Positions 1 through 9,974 of a DNA stretch of 64,000 bases are shown piece by piece. Both the position numbers and the translations under genes were made by a program. The notes beneath the pieces were generated by a model. The model made no database searches. It was not told the DNA's origin and saw nothing but the letters and a program-made list of their open reading frames with translations. Every line of letters starts with the position of its first letter. Within the stretch, counting starts at the first letter, position 1. Source of the DNA: Natronococcus sp. A-GB1 (GTDB lineage: Archaea; Halobacteriota; Halobacteria; Halobacteriales; Natrialbaceae); assembly GCF_029688845.1 (NCBI RefSeq), contig NZ_JARUKW010000001.1:1-64000 (forward strand), given 5' to 3'.

Positions 1-195
1 CTGTTACTCTACGTCCTCGCCGCGGCCGTCCTGACCGCCGGCGGGCTCGCCGCGGAGTACGCGAGCCTCCAGCACTTCGGCTCCGGTGAGGCGATGGTCG
101 CTCTCTGGCTCGCCGCGATCGGTGCGATCATGCTCTACGCCGGCGTCTACGGCATCGGCTACCAGAAAGTCTTCGCGTCGATTCGCTCGAGCTAA
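1..195 (+). CDS. Membrane protein, C-terminal part (cut by window edge)
   Basis: The window opens inside this gene, so only the last 64 codons are visible. They encode two hydrophobic stretches (about codons 1-18 and 32-52) separated by a short polar loop and end in IRSS, which makes the product an integral membrane protein. No catalytic motif is present in the visible part and I do not recognise the family. Its coding extent overlaps the convergent small gene on the other strand by 4 nt, a compact arrangement typical of this genome. The true start lies outside the window. Confidence 0.75.
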   Translation: MLLYVLAAAVLTAGGLAAEYASLQHFGSGEAMVALWLAAIGAIMLYAGVYGIGYQKVFASIRSS

Positions 196-500
196 CCCTG
201 CTCTGTCAGTTTCGTCGCCTCGTAAACCAGTTTGACCAGCAACGCGAGCGATCCGACGACGAGGAGCGCGGCGCCGACGAGCGTCGTGAGCGCACCGATC
301 CCCTCGTACACCAGGTGCGAGAATCCCGACGAACTCGCGGTCTCCGACCCTCCTGCCTCGATCATCCACCAGCCGGCGACGACGACCGCGAGGAGTTTCA
401 GCACCTCCCGGTCGAACAGGACTGCGACTGTATCGCGGGCCTCGAGGGAACGCCGGTCACTCGGCCCTCGAGCGTCGGCTTTGGATCGCTCACCCCTCAT
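192..500 (-). CDS. Small two-TM membrane protein
   Basis: A 102-residue protein. The start MRGERSK at 500 is chosen because its ATG overlaps the stop of the upstream small gene as ATGA (497-500), which suggests translational coupling. The N-terminal 30 residues are charged. Two hydrophobic segments follow (around residues 32-46 and 66-90), with a short loop containing ETASSSGFSH between them. The family is not recognised. It is probably a membrane partner of the 47-residue protein encoded just upstream. Confidence 0.7.
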   Translation of the reverse strand: MRGERSKADARGPSDRRSLEARDTVAVLFDREVLKLLAVVVAGWWMIEAGGSETASSSGFSHLVYEGIGALTTLVGAALLVVGSLALLVKLVYEATKLTEQG

Positions 501-640
501 CCGGTCGCTCCTCGGGCGCGTACTCGCGGTTCGGTAACTCGCGGTGTGACGTCCCGCATCGCCAACCGAGTGCCGACGTACGACGCCGCCGTCAGAAACG
601 CGAAGACGAACGTGAGACCGACCAGACTGCTGATCGCCAT
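497..640 (-). CDS. 47-residue single-TM protein
   Basis: A short ORF starting at MAISSLVGL (640). It has one N-terminal hydrophobic segment (residues 2-22, ending near TAASYVGTRLA) and a basic tail rich in Arg. Its stop overlaps the start of the next gene as ATGA, so the two are probably co-translated. The small size, membrane segment and coupling support it as a real gene. I do not recognise a family, and function is unknown. The region between it and ileS would hold promoters for both directions. Confidence 0.6.
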   Translation of the reverse strand: MAISSLVGLTFVFAFLTAASYVGTRLAMRDVTPRVTEPRVRARGATG

Positions 641-828
641 ACGGGGTACAACAGGGGTCAAACATATAGTGTTTGTTCTACGTTCGGATGGTCGACACGA
701 AGCCGACGGATGTCCGGAAGCTCTCCATCGTTTCGTAGGCCAATGGTGACCGCGAGGGCCGTTGATCCCCGTCGAGCCGAACCTGCAATATCGATTCCTC
801 TTTACCGTCCCGTGCAATTACGTCTGGT

Positions 829-3800
829 ATGAGCAGGTTCGGCGAGGTCGACGACCAGTACGACCCCCACGCGCTCGAGCAGCGGGTCTTCGACTACTGG
901 GACGACGTCGACGCCTACGAACAGACGGTCGAGCACCGATCCGACGGCGACTCCTTTTTCTTCGTCGACGGCCCGCCGTACACCTCCGGGTCGGCACACA
1001 TGGGAACGACCTGGAACAAGTCCCTGAAGGACGTCTACATCCGCTTCCTCCGGATGCAGGGGTACGACGTCACCGACCGCCCCGGCTACGACATGCACGG
1101 GCTGCCGATCGAGACCCGGGTCGAGGAGCGGCTCGGCTTCGAGAACAAGAAGGACATCGAGGAGTTCGGCGAGGACGAGTTCATCCGAGAGTGCAAGGAG
1201 TACGCCGACGAACAGCTCGAGGGGCTCCAGTCCGATTTCCAGGACTTCGGCGTCTGGATGGACTGGGACGACCCCTACCGAACCGTCGAGCCCGAGTACA
1301 TGGAGGCCGCCTGGTGGGGGTTCTCGAAGGCCGCAGAGCGCGGTCTCGTCGAGAAGGGCCACCGTTCGATCTCGCAGTGTCCCCGCTGCGAGACCGCCAT
1401 CGCGAACAACGAGGTCGAGTACGAGGACGTCGAGGATCCCTCGATCTACGTCAAGTTCGATCTGCAGGATCGGGAGGGGTCGGTCGTCGTCTGGACGACG
1501 ACGCCGTGGACGATTCCGGCGAACACGTTCGTCGCGGTCGACCCCGACCTGACCTACCAAGGCGTCCGCGCCGAGCGCGAGGGCGAGGAGGAGGTCATCT
1601 ACGTCGCCGAGGACTGCGTCGAGGGCGTGCTGAAGGAGGGCCGCTACGACGACTACGAGGTCCTCGAGACCCTGACGGGCGAGGAGATGGTCGGTTGGGA
1701 GTACGAACACCCCCTCGCCGAGGAGGTGCCCGATCACGTCGACGTCGACGACGCCCTCCAGATCTACGATGCGGAGTACGTCGAGGCCGACCGCACCGGG
1801 CTCGTCCACTCCGCGCCCGGCCACGGTGAGGAGGACTTCGAGCGCGGTCGCGAACTCGGCCTGCCGATCTTCTGTCCGGTCGCTGGTGACGGCGTCTACA
1901 CCGACCAGGCCGGCACGTACGAGGGCCAATTCGTCAAGGAGGCCGACGAGGAGATCATCGCCGACCTCGAGGACAACGGGGCGATGCTGTCCTCGGGAAC
2001 GGTCCACCACAGCTACGGCCACTGCTGGCGCTGCGATACGGGCATCGTCCAGATCGTCACCGACCAGTGGTTCATCACGATCACCGACGTCAAAGACGAA
2101 CTACTCGACAACATCGAGGACAGCGAGTGGCACCCGCAGTGGGCACGGGACAACCGGTTCCGTGACTTCGTCGAGGAGGCGCCCGACTGGAACGTCTCCC
2201 GCCAGCGCTACTGGGGCATCCCCCTCCCCGTCTGGACGCCCGAGGATCGGGACGACGACGAGGACATGATCGTCATCAGCGATCGCGAGGAGCTCGTCGA
2301 GCGCGTCGACCAAGAGATCGAGTACGACAGCGTCGACCTCCACAAGGACACCGTCGACGAGCTGACGATCACCGAGGACGGGAAGACGTACACCCGCGTT
2401 CCGGACGTCTTCGACGTCTGGCTCGACTCCTCGGTGGCGTCGTGGGGGACGCTGAACTACCCGTCCGACGACAGCCGGTTCGACGAGCTCTGGCCCGCCG
2501 ACCTCATCCTCGAGGCCCACGATCAGACCCGGGGCTGGTTCTGGTCCCAGCTCGGGATGGGAACTGCGGCGCTTGGTGAAAGTCCCTACCAGGAGGTGCT
2601 GATGCACGGCCACGCGCTGATGCCCGACGGCCGCGCGATGAGTAAGTCCAAGGATATCCTGATCGACCCCCACGAGGCGATCGACCGCCACGGCCGGGAC
2701 GTCATGCGACTCTTCCTGCTGTCGAACAACCCACAGGGAGACGACATGCGCTTCTCCTGGGACGGCATGCAGACGATGGAGGACAACCTCCGAACGCTGT
2801 GGAACGTCTTCCGGTTCCCGCTGCCGTACATGCGTCTCGATGGGTTCGATCCCCAGGAGACGACGCTGGACGAGGTCGATACCAACCTCGAGCTGATCGA
2901 CGAGTGGGTCCTCGCCCGGCTGCAGTCGACGAAAGCCGAGATGACCGAGGCGTTCGAGGACTACCGCCAGGACAAGGCCCTCGAGGCCCTCCTCGAGTTC
3001 GTCGTCGAGGACGTCTCCCGCTTCTACGTCCAGGCGGTCCGCGAACGGATGTGGGAGGAAGAGGACAGCGCCTCGAAGGAGGCGGCCTACGCGACGATCT
3101 ACCGCGTCCTCCGCGAGACGGTCGCCCTGCTCGCCCCCTACGCGCCGTTCGTCAGCGACGAGATCTACGGCACCCTCACCGGCGGGGCCGAGCACGACAC
3201 CGTCCACATGTGCGACTGGCCCGACGTCGAGGAGTACTGGGTCGACGACCAGCTCGAGGAGGACGTCGCCTTCCTCCGGGCGATCGAGGAGGCCGGCGCC
3301 AACGCCCGCCAGCAGGCCGGTCGCAAACTGCGCTGGCCCGTCCCGCGGGTCGTCGTCGCGGCCGACGACGAACGGGTCGCCGAAGCGGTCGAACGCCATA
3401 CCGACCTGCTCGAGGATCGGCTCAACGCCCGCGAGATCGAACTCGTCTCGGCCGAGAACCGCTGGGAGGAGCTTCGGTACAGCGCCGAAGCGGACATGAG
3501 CGAACTCGGCCCGGCCTTCGGCGGTCGCGCCGGGCAGGTAATGAACGCGCTCAACGAGGCCCGAATCGACGAGCCGGATCTCGAGGCCCTCGAGGCGGCC
3601 GTCGCGGACGTGCTCGAGGAGGGCGAGTCGATCGAGGAGTCGATGGTCTCCTTTGTCACCGAGACCCCCGACGACATCGCCGGCACCGCATTCTCGCTCG
3701 ACGGCGACGACCGCGGGGTCGCCTACGTCGACGCCTCGCTGACCGCCGACATCGAGAGCGAGGGGTACGCCCGCGAGGTCATCCGCCGGGTCCAGGAGAT

Positions 3801-4029
3801 GCGCAAGGACCTCGACCTGGACGTCGAGGAGCGGATCGTCCTCGAGGTCGAGATCGACGACGACCGCGTGGCCTCGCTGGTCGAGGACCGCGAGGACCTG
3901 ATCCGCGAGGAGGTCCGGGCCGACGACCTGCGGACGGTCGAGGACGGCCACCGCAAGGAGTGGGACGTCGACGGTGTCGCGATGGAGATCGCGCTCGAGC
4001 CGGTTGCGGCGGCCGAGGCGTCGGACTAG
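829..4029 (+). CDS. ileS: Isoleucyl-tRNA synthetase
   Basis: Charges tRNA-Ile with isoleucine in the cytoplasm. The 1066-residue length fits archaeal/eukaryotic-type IleRS. The class I HIGH signature appears as HMGT after PPYTSGSA (about residue 55), and the KMSKS loop as AMSKSKD (about residue 604). Two Cys pairs (CPRC near residue 183 and CWRC near 399) lie in the inserted CP1/editing region, and WTTTPWTIPANT is typical of the editing domain. The C-terminal anticodon-binding part follows residue about 650. The start at MSRFGEVDDQYDP is the usual start of haloarchaeal IleRS, and a T-rich TATA-like stretch lies about 25 nt upstream. The 3' end overlaps the convergent acetyltransferase by 4 nt. 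Confidence 0.97.
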   Translation: MSRFGEVDDQYDPHALEQRVFDYWDDVDAYEQTVEHRSDGDSFFFVDGPPYTSGSAHMGTTWNKSLKDVYIRFLRMQGYDVTDRPGYDMHGLPIETRVEERLGFENKKDIEEFGEDEFIRECKEYADEQLEGLQSDFQDFGVWMDWDDPYRTVEPEYMEAAWWGFSKAAERGLVEKGHRSISQCPRCETAIANNEVEYEDVEDPSIYVKFDLQDREGSVVVWTTTPWTIPANTFVAVDPDLTYQGVRAEREGEEEVIYVAEDCVEGVLKEGRYDDYEVLETLTGEEMVGWEYEHPLAEEVPDHVDVDDALQIYDAEYVEADRTGLVHSAPGHGEEDFERGRELGLPIFCPVAGDGVYTDQAGTYEGQFVKEADEEIIADLEDNGAMLSSGTVHHSYGHCWRCDTGIVQIVTDQWFITITDVKDELLDNIEDSEWHPQWARDNRFRDFVEEAPDWNVSRQRYWGIPLPVWTPEDRDDDEDMIVISDREELVERVDQEIEYDSVDLHKDTVDELTITEDGKTYTRVPDVFDVWLDSSVASWGTLNYPSDDSRFDELWPADLILEAHDQTRGWFWSQLGMGTAALGESPYQEVLMHGHALMPDGRAMSKSKDILIDPHEAIDRHGRDVMRLFLLSNNPQGDDMRFSWDGMQTMEDNLRTLWNVFRFPLPYMRLDGFDPQETTLDEVDTNLELIDEWVLARLQSTKAEMTEAFEDYRQDKALEALLEFVVEDVSRFYVQAVRERMWEEEDSASKEAAYATIYRVLRETVALLAPYAPFVSDEIYGTLTGGAEHDTVHMCDWPDVEEYWVDDQLEEDVAFLRAIEEAGANARQQAGRKLRWPVPRVVVAADDERVAEAVERHTDLLEDRLNAREIELVSAENRWEELRYSAEADMSELGPAFGGRAGQVMNALNEARIDEPDLEALEAAVADVLEEGESIEESMVSFVTETPDDIAGTAFSLDGDDRGVAYVDASLTADIESEGYAREVIRRVQEMRKDLDLDVEERIVLEVEIDDDRVASLVEDREDLIREEVRADDLRTVEDGHRKEWDVDGVAMEIALEPVAAAEASD

Positions 4030-4518
4030 AGCTCCGTCCGCATCTCTTCGACCGGAAGGCGGACGTCGTCGTACTCGACCGTCCGTTCGGTCACAGTCTC
4101 GTACCCCTGCGTTCTGTAAAACTCCACGGCGTTCAGCGAGGCCCAGACCCGAACGACCCGACCGCCGCGTCTCGAGCGATCCGCTCGAGTTCGCCGTAGA
4201 GGCGGGTCCCGACCCCTGGCCGGCGGCGTCCGGATACACGTACGTTCCGGTTATCTCTCCGTCCACGTCGGTGGCGAAGTACTCGTCTGCGGTTGGCTTC
4301 ATCCAGCCGAACCCGACGATAGTGTCCTCGGCCTCGGCGACGAGGACGTGCGTCTCGTCGTCCTCGATCGGGTAGAGCTCCGGGTCGACGGCGGCTGCCC
4401 ACGCCGTCAGCTGACGATCGTCGTACGGCTCCGCCGCGAGCGTTTCGATCGCCGCGCGGGTGATCTCGCAGATCCGATCGACGTCTGCCATGGTCGCCTC
4501 GCGAACCGTGACGTCCAT
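4026..4518 (-). pseudogene. GNAT acetyltransferase with two frameshifts
   Basis: The N-terminal two-thirds reads well as a GNAT N-acetyltransferase: MDVTVREATMADVDRIC, then VGFGWMKP, then YVYPDAAGQG, the acetyl-CoA-binding entry. The reading frame then breaks at a CCCC run (4213-4216, GGGG on the coding strand). GVGTRLYGELERIARD continues in a second frame, and RVWASLNAVEFYRTQGYE, the typical C-terminal beta strands, is in a third frame after about 4162-4168. Restoring one G at each place gives a 164-residue protein ending at TAG 4026-4028. Two single-G losses may be real decay or homopolymer sequencing errors; the codon pattern in each piece is otherwise intact. Confidence 0.8.
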
Positions 4519-4693
4519 ACTGGTCGATCGGCGCCACGCGTCTTGTCTCCACTCGTGACCACATCCCGGTCCGCCCGACTCACGGGGTCGGCCGTGATCG
4601 CGTCTCGACGCCGACCGGTGGGTGTATTACGACGGCTCGTCTCGCTCCGTAGTGCCCGATTCCTCGGGAGGGTCGGTGCCGCGTTCGCCGCCG

Positions 4694-7600
4694 TCAGTCG
4701 CTCCGACCGGGTGCCTTGTCGCTTCGACCGCCACCGGGGTGATCGTCGCTGGCGCCGTGACCCTGCACGTCGCGTGCGATGTCGCGAAACGTCTCCTGGT
4801 CGACGGTGCTGCCGCCAGTGCCCGGCACTGGCTCGCCGCTCTGGCGGTACTCGCGGGCCGACTGGAGGTCGTCCGGGGTCGGCGGCTCCTCGTCGACGAT
4901 GGCCTCGCGGACGCTCACCGTCTCCTCGTCGTCTTCGCTTTCGCCGCCCACGTAGGGAATTTCGGCGATCGAGTCCCCGTCGTATGCGAGTGCCTCCTCG
5001 CGGGAGACCTCTTCGGGCGTCGCCATGTCGATGACGGTCGGTGCGTTCTCGTTCTCGGCGCCGCCGAACTCCCACTCGGTGGCCTGCTCTTCGACCTGCC
5101 GGATACCGCCGGGACCGTAGCCGTCGTGGCCGAAGACGAGCGCTGCGACCCCCAGATCTTCGAGATCGCCGTCGAACGCGTCCGCGGGCACCCGAAGGAC
5201 GATCGTGTTCTCGGGCTCGTAGCCCTCGAGTTCGAGACCCGAAAGCTCCTCGCCGTCTGCGGTTTCGAACGCCGTCCACTCGAAGTTTGCCGCCAGCCAG
5301 TAGTGGTAGTCGTCGGCGAACGCGGCGTTGACGCCGTCGCGAGCCTCCGTCGTCCCGCCCTCACCGTCGGGATCGTGGACGTACAGCTGGACGTGCTGGA
5401 GCGAGAACCCGTCGTCGCCGCCCCAGGGATTGTCGAACGGCTCGACCATCCGGAACGCGAACGTGTAGGTGTCGTCGTCCTCGTAGAGGTCGACGGTATC
5501 GAGATCCAGCGATCCCTCGGGGATCTGGTCAGTCGTCGGGTACTCGTAGTTCCCGGGGCCGTAATCGGTGCCCTCGCCGACCTCGAAGCTGGCGATCCGG
5601 TCGCCGCGGAAGACGACGTTTCGCATCCCCGACTCGGCGCTGACGAACGGAACGGTCGCGGGCTCGTCTTCGTCGTAGCCGAGCGCGTCGGCGTTCGTGC
5701 TGTCGTCGGGTGTGATCGCGTCGATAACGTTGTGTCGAGTGTCGTCGGCCTCGTCACCGAACTCGGTGTCCTCGAACACCCATTCGCCGCCGTCGGCGGT
5801 GACGGGACGGACGCCGCCGGGGCCCTCGCTGTCGAAGCCCAGCAGCAGCGGAGCGAACTCGAGGTCTGCGAACGCGGCGTCGAAGGCGTTCGCGGGCACC
5901 TCGAAGACGATCTCGGTTCCATCGGTCGAGACGTCGACGGCCATCCCATCGCCGCCGTCGGCGGGATCGAGCCAGGCGCCCCACTCGCCGGTGCCCATGA
6001 GTTCGTGGTGGTAGGGCTGTTCGAAGGTGACGCCGACGCCCTCTCGGTTCGGCTCCGTACTGCCCTGCTCGTCGGGTGCGCCGGGGTCGTGGACGTAGAT
6101 CTGTGGGAACTGGGTCGAGAAGCCGCCCTCGAGGTCCCAGACGTTCTCCAGGGTTTCGACGTCGAGGGCGAACTCGTAGGTGTCGCCCGCGTCGCGGACC
6201 TCGAGGCCGCGGAGATCGAACGAGCCCTCGGCAAAGTCGTCGCTCGTCGGGTACTCGTACCAGCCGGGGCCGTGGTCGTCGCCAGCGACGTCGTCCCACT
6301 GAGCTACGAGGTCCGAGACGGCCTCGAAGTCGGGCGTCTCGAGGACGGCGACGGTGTCGACCTCGACGGTCATCGTGCCGTCCCCGCTGCCGGTTTCGAT
6401 CTCGGCGCCCGAAACGAGGTCGGTACCGTCGACCGTCTCCCGGAGGTCGATCTCGACCGGGTCGGCCTCGTAGTTGATCGCGACGAGGGCCTTTTCGGGG
6501 CCGTCGACGTCCGCGAGGTGACTCGCGTCGCGGCCGAAGACGAGCACGTGTGCGCCGCCAGCATCGTACCAGTCGTCGCGGACGTCGGCTTCGGTCTGCA
6601 GGACCGTGTGGTCGTGGTAGAGCTCGATCAGCTCCCGGTAGAACTCGAGGTGGTCGGCGTCGAACTCGTCGCCCCAGTTCATGAACGCGCGGCGCATGTC
6701 GCCGGGCTGGACGTCGCCGTCGTCGCGGGGGTCGTCCTCGCCGCGGTGGCGCTCGGTCCCATATTTGCTGATCTCGCGTTCCTGCCCGTAGTAGATCGCC
6801 GGCACCCCCGGTAGCGTGACGGTTGCGGCCCAGGTGGCTCGCTGGATCTTCGAGGCGTACTCGTCGTCGTCGTAGGCGTCGAGTGCGGCGTCGAGGACGC
6901 GCTCTTCGTCGTGGTTCTCGATGCAGTTGTAGAACCGCGACTTCTCGGGGAAGCCGTCGTTCCGTCGGCCCTCGATGGCGCCGAGGAAGCCGCTGGCGTC
7001 GCCGTGACCCTGGCCGATCGCGAGGGCGGTGTCGGTGAACGACACCTTGTCGTAGTGCATGTCGAACTCGTTTTCGGCGAAGTCGGCGTCGTTGGGGATC
7101 GACTCGTCGAACAAGAGGACGTCGCTGTCGTGGGCGTGGACGACCTCGCGGAACTCCTTCCAGAAGCTGTGGGGAACGCCCCAGGCGATGTCACAGCGAA
7201 GCCCGTCGACGCCGATCTCGTCGACCCAGAATTCGGCGAACGCGAGCATGTACTCCCGTACCGCGAGGTTCTCGTAGTTCCAGTTGGGCATCACCATCAG
7301 GTCCCAGAAACCCGTCGGGCGCGGCGAGGGCTCGAGGACGGTGCCGTCGTCGAAGTAGCTGTGGCCGTCGGCGATCCGATCGGCCTCGACGCGGTCGAAC
7401 CAGTCGAAGTACGGCGAGTCCTCGTCCCACTCCGTGACTCGCGGGAAGTCCCACCAGGTGTCCTCGACGTCGCCCTCTTTTTCGGCGATCGTCTCCTGGA
7501 ACAGCCCGTTGAACCGGCCCGCGTGGTTGATAACGGTGTCAAAGACCACCCTGATATCGCGCTCGTGACAGGCGTCGACGAACTCCCGGTAGGCCTCGAG

Positions 7601-8737
7601 CGGCGTCTTGTCGTCGGGTGCGAGGTCGGGCGCGACGTCGAAGTAGTCGATCGTGTCGTAGCCGTGGGGTCCGCCGCCGACGATGTGGCCGTCGTTCTGC
7701 ATCTGTGAACTCACCGAGGGGACGACCGGCGTCAGCCAGACGGCGTCGATCCCCAGCTCTTCGAGGTAGTCGAGTCCCTGAGCACCGAGGTCGTCGTCGC
7801 CACGGATCATGACGTCGAAGTTCGTCGCGAAGCGCTCGCCGGCCCACGAGCGGGTGAAGATCTGGTAGATGACGGCGTCGTTCGACCACTCGGGCGGGCG
7901 GTTCGGCAGTCCGACCGAGCCGTCGGGGTCGAGTTCGACCGTGTCGAGGACGCTGTAGGCCGCCCCGTCCCAGGCCGCGGCGTGAACCCGGGCCGACTCG
8001 TCGCCCAGGGCTCCCGCGTCGACGGTCGCCCCGTGACCGTCGACCTCGATATCGTCTGTTGCCAGCGCGTCCCGGTCGTCCGCGAGGAAGACGACCTCGA
8101 GGTCGCCCTCGCTCGCGGACGAATCGGGGGCCAGCTGCGGGTTCGCGTCGAGGAGGAACTGCTCGTCGTCGTACGTGCCCTCGAGTTCGACGCGGGGTTG
8201 CGGCCCGTCGGACTCGGGGAAGGCGTGGATCGTTAGCTCGTGGACCTCGCCGGTCTCGTCCTCGAGTTCGAGGGCGTAGGTTCCCGGCGTGTCGGCCTCG
8301 AACTCGGCGACGTTGTCGCGTCCCTCGTCGTAGCGATCCTCGTCGTTTTCGTCGCTCGGTGAGGCGAACGTGAGTTCGGCGTCGCTGCCGTCGGGTCGGC
8401 TGGCGATCGACCACTCGAAGTCGTCGGCAGCGTAGTTCTCGGGGTCGATATCTGGGCTCGCCCCAGGCGCGAGGTTGTCCCGGTCGCCGAAAACGCCCTC
8501 GTCGTGGCCGTCGACCTCGCCGATGAAGATCGGGTTCGTGAGCGTCTCGCCGACCGAGACGAACCGTGGGTGGCCGGGATGTCGCGAGCGCTCGACCGTC
8601 GGTGTGAACTCGGTGTCGGGGACGAACTGATCGTCCTCGAGCGCGGTCACGCCCGATCCCGCGACCGAAAGCGCCCCGAAACCGGCGAGGCCGCCGAGCA
8701 CAGTCCGTCTAGGGAACCCCGACCGACGCGAGGTCAT
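4694..8737 (-). CDS. Secreted GH13 alpha-amylase/pullulanase-type enzyme, Tat exported
   Basis: A 1347-residue glycoside hydrolase that should act on alpha-glucans outside the cell. A twin-arginine signal is at the N-terminus (FPRRTVLGGLAGFGAL). An acidic N-terminal region of about 270 residues precedes the GH13 barrel. The four GH13 regions are visible: DTVINH (about residue 399), GLRCDIAW with the nucleophile Asp (about 515), LLFDES with the acid/base Glu (about 544) and ENHDEE (about 608). Two similar C-terminal modules begin near residues 822 and 1059 (HGPGWYEYP and YGPGNYEYP). They resemble the glucodextranase C-terminal family and probably bind glycan or the envelope. The tail is disordered. 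Substrate specificity cannot be read from sequence alone. Confidence 0.92.
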   Translation of the reverse strand: MTSRRSGFPRRTVLGGLAGFGALSVAGSGVTALEDDQFVPDTEFTPTVERSRHPGHPRFVSVGETLTNPIFIGEVDGHDEGVFGDRDNLAPGASPDIDPENYAADDFEWSIASRPDGSDAELTFASPSDENDEDRYDEGRDNVAEFEADTPGTYALELEDETGEVHELTIHAFPESDGPQPRVELEGTYDDEQFLLDANPQLAPDSSASEGDLEVVFLADDRDALATDDIEVDGHGATVDAGALGDESARVHAAAWDGAAYSVLDTVELDPDGSVGLPNRPPEWSNDAVIYQIFTRSWAGERFATNFDVMIRGDDDLGAQGLDYLEELGIDAVWLTPVVPSVSSQMQNDGHIVGGGPHGYDTIDYFDVAPDLAPDDKTPLEAYREFVDACHERDIRVVFDTVINHAGRFNGLFQETIAEKEGDVEDTWWDFPRVTEWDEDSPYFDWFDRVEADRIADGHSYFDDGTVLEPSPRPTGFWDLMVMPNWNYENLAVREYMLAFAEFWVDEIGVDGLRCDIAWGVPHSFWKEFREVVHAHDSDVLLFDESIPNDADFAENEFDMHYDKVSFTDTALAIGQGHGDASGFLGAIEGRRNDGFPEKSRFYNCIENHDEERVLDAALDAYDDDEYASKIQRATWAATVTLPGVPAIYYGQEREISKYGTERHRGEDDPRDDGDVQPGDMRRAFMNWGDEFDADHLEFYRELIELYHDHTVLQTEADVRDDWYDAGGAHVLVFGRDASHLADVDGPEKALVAINYEADPVEIDLRETVDGTDLVSGAEIETGSGDGTMTVEVDTVAVLETPDFEAVSDLVAQWDDVAGDDHGPGWYEYPTSDDFAEGSFDLRGLEVRDAGDTYEFALDVETLENVWDLEGGFSTQFPQIYVHDPGAPDEQGSTEPNREGVGVTFEQPYHHELMGTGEWGAWLDPADGGDGMAVDVSTDGTEIVFEVPANAFDAAFADLEFAPLLLGFDSEGPGGVRPVTADGGEWVFEDTEFGDEADDTRHNVIDAITPDDSTNADALGYDEDEPATVPFVSAESGMRNVVFRGDRIASFEVGEGTDYGPGNYEYPTTDQIPEGSLDLDTVDLYEDDDTYTFAFRMVEPFDNPWGGDDGFSLQHVQLYVHDPDGEGGTTEARDGVNAAFADDYHYWLAANFEWTAFETADGEELSGLELEGYEPENTIVLRVPADAFDGDLEDLGVAALVFGHDGYGPGGIRQVEEQATEWEFGGAENENAPTVIDMATPEEVSREEALAYDGDSIAEIPYVGGESEDDEETVSVREAIVDEEPPTPDDLQSAREYRQSGEPVPGTGGSTVDQETFRDIARDVQGHGASDDHPGGGRSDKAPGRSD

Positions 8738-9004
8738 CGCCGCCTCCGGCTGGCGGTTTTCTTCGATCGCGAAGCCGTTTCAGTAACACTAATTCGAGAC
8801 TGATCCCATGATAATTGATGATGCATCTAAAACGTGATTACATATTACAGCATATATAGATTGGCGTACCCGTCGGACGCTTCCGTGATCGAGGAGGCGA
8901 CAGCGGGAGCTATCGGCGCTCGAGTCGCGCTTCTCGACCGTCGGTGTCGCAGGCCAACTCCCTGCTCTCCCGTCGTCGCTACCGGGAGTCGAATCCGCAG
9001 AGAA

Positions 9005-9862
9005 CTAGAGCTCGGCCGCGACCGACGGGGCAACCGACACCGCGCTGTACTGGCGCTCGATCGTATCGGTGCCGTAGATCGCCTCGACGCCGGCTCTCGA
9101 GAGCTTCGTGACGGCGTCGCGGGCGAGCAGCGGATGAACACAGGTGACGAACACCCGGCTGACCCCTCGTTCCCCGAGGACGCCGACCGCCTCGCTCATC
9201 GTTGACCCCGTCGCGATGATGTCGTCGGTGACGACCACGTCCCGGTTGGCGACGGCGACGTCGCTCGGGGAGATCTCGACCTCGGTCCCCGAGAGGCGGG
9301 TCTTCTCGAAGTAGTCCGTCGCACCCGCCCCGTAGGCATCCCGAACCGTCTCGGCGAGTTCCACTGCACCCGCGTCGGGTGAGAGGAAGACGGGATTCTC
9401 GAGATCGGCCGGGAGGGGGTCGGCCAGCCGGTCGGCGGCGTCGATGGCGGTCGCCGAGGGCTCGAAAAAGTCGCAGATCGACTCCTCGTGGGGGTTGACG
9501 GTGAGCACGCGATCCGTTCCGGTCGAGACGGCCCGTGCGACGGCCCGCGCCGAGATCGGGTGGCCCGCCTCGAAGGCTTTGTCCTGACGACCGTAGCCCA
9601 TGTACGGCAATACTGTCACCACCTCGTCTGCGCCGGCCTCCCGGACGGCGTCCTGAAGCTGGAGCACCTCGAGGTGGGCGTCGCTCGAGGTCGTCGAGGC
9701 GACAACGACCGCTCGATCGACGTCGCGCTCGGCGACGTCGGGGGCGGCCGCGAGCAGTTCGCCGTCGGGAAACCGATCGTACTCGACGGCGGCGAGCGGT
9801 TCCTCGAGTTCGCGGGCGAGGGCCGCGGCGAAGGCCTGGGAGCTGGATCCGCTGACGATCAT
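9005..9862 (-). CDS. prs: Ribose-phosphate pyrophosphokinase
   Basis: Makes PRPP from ribose 5-phosphate and ATP for nucleotide, His and NAD synthesis. It is 285 residues, the length of archaeal class III enzymes. Motifs seen are YDRFPDGE (N-terminal), LPYMGYGRQDK (flexible loop region) and VVVTDDIIATGSTM, the PRPP-binding loop. The start MIVSGSSSQAF at 9862 is preferred over upstream in-frame codons because the upstream part has no family similarity and overlaps the divergent kinase gene. The gene is divergent from the APH-type kinase with about 110 nt between them. Confidence 0.95.
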   Translation of the reverse strand: MIVSGSSSQAFAAALARELEEPLAAVEYDRFPDGELLAAAPDVAERDVDRAVVVASTTSSDAHLEVLQLQDAVREAGADEVVTVLPYMGYGRQDKAFEAGHPISARAVARAVSTGTDRVLTVNPHEESICDFFEPSATAIDAADRLADPLPADLENPVFLSPDAGAVELAETVRDAYGAGATDYFEKTRLSGTEVEISPSDVAVANRDVVVTDDIIATGSTMSEAVGVLGERGVSRVFVTCVHPLLARDAVTKLSRAGVEAIYGTDTIERQYSAVSVAPSVAAEL

Positions 9863-9974
9863 ACTCGTTGCCACAGCACCGCGGGTAAACCCGCTTTCGT
9901 TCTCGGCGCCGAAGTCGCCGACGGCCGGGCGGGACGGAAGGGCTACGAACTCGCCGAACGTAGCCCGTGAACGG

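Noticed and set aside
4622-6814. Forward-strand ORF of 730 codons opposite the GH13 enzyme
   Set aside because: Antisense shadow of the C-terminal GH13 modules. No domain features are visible.
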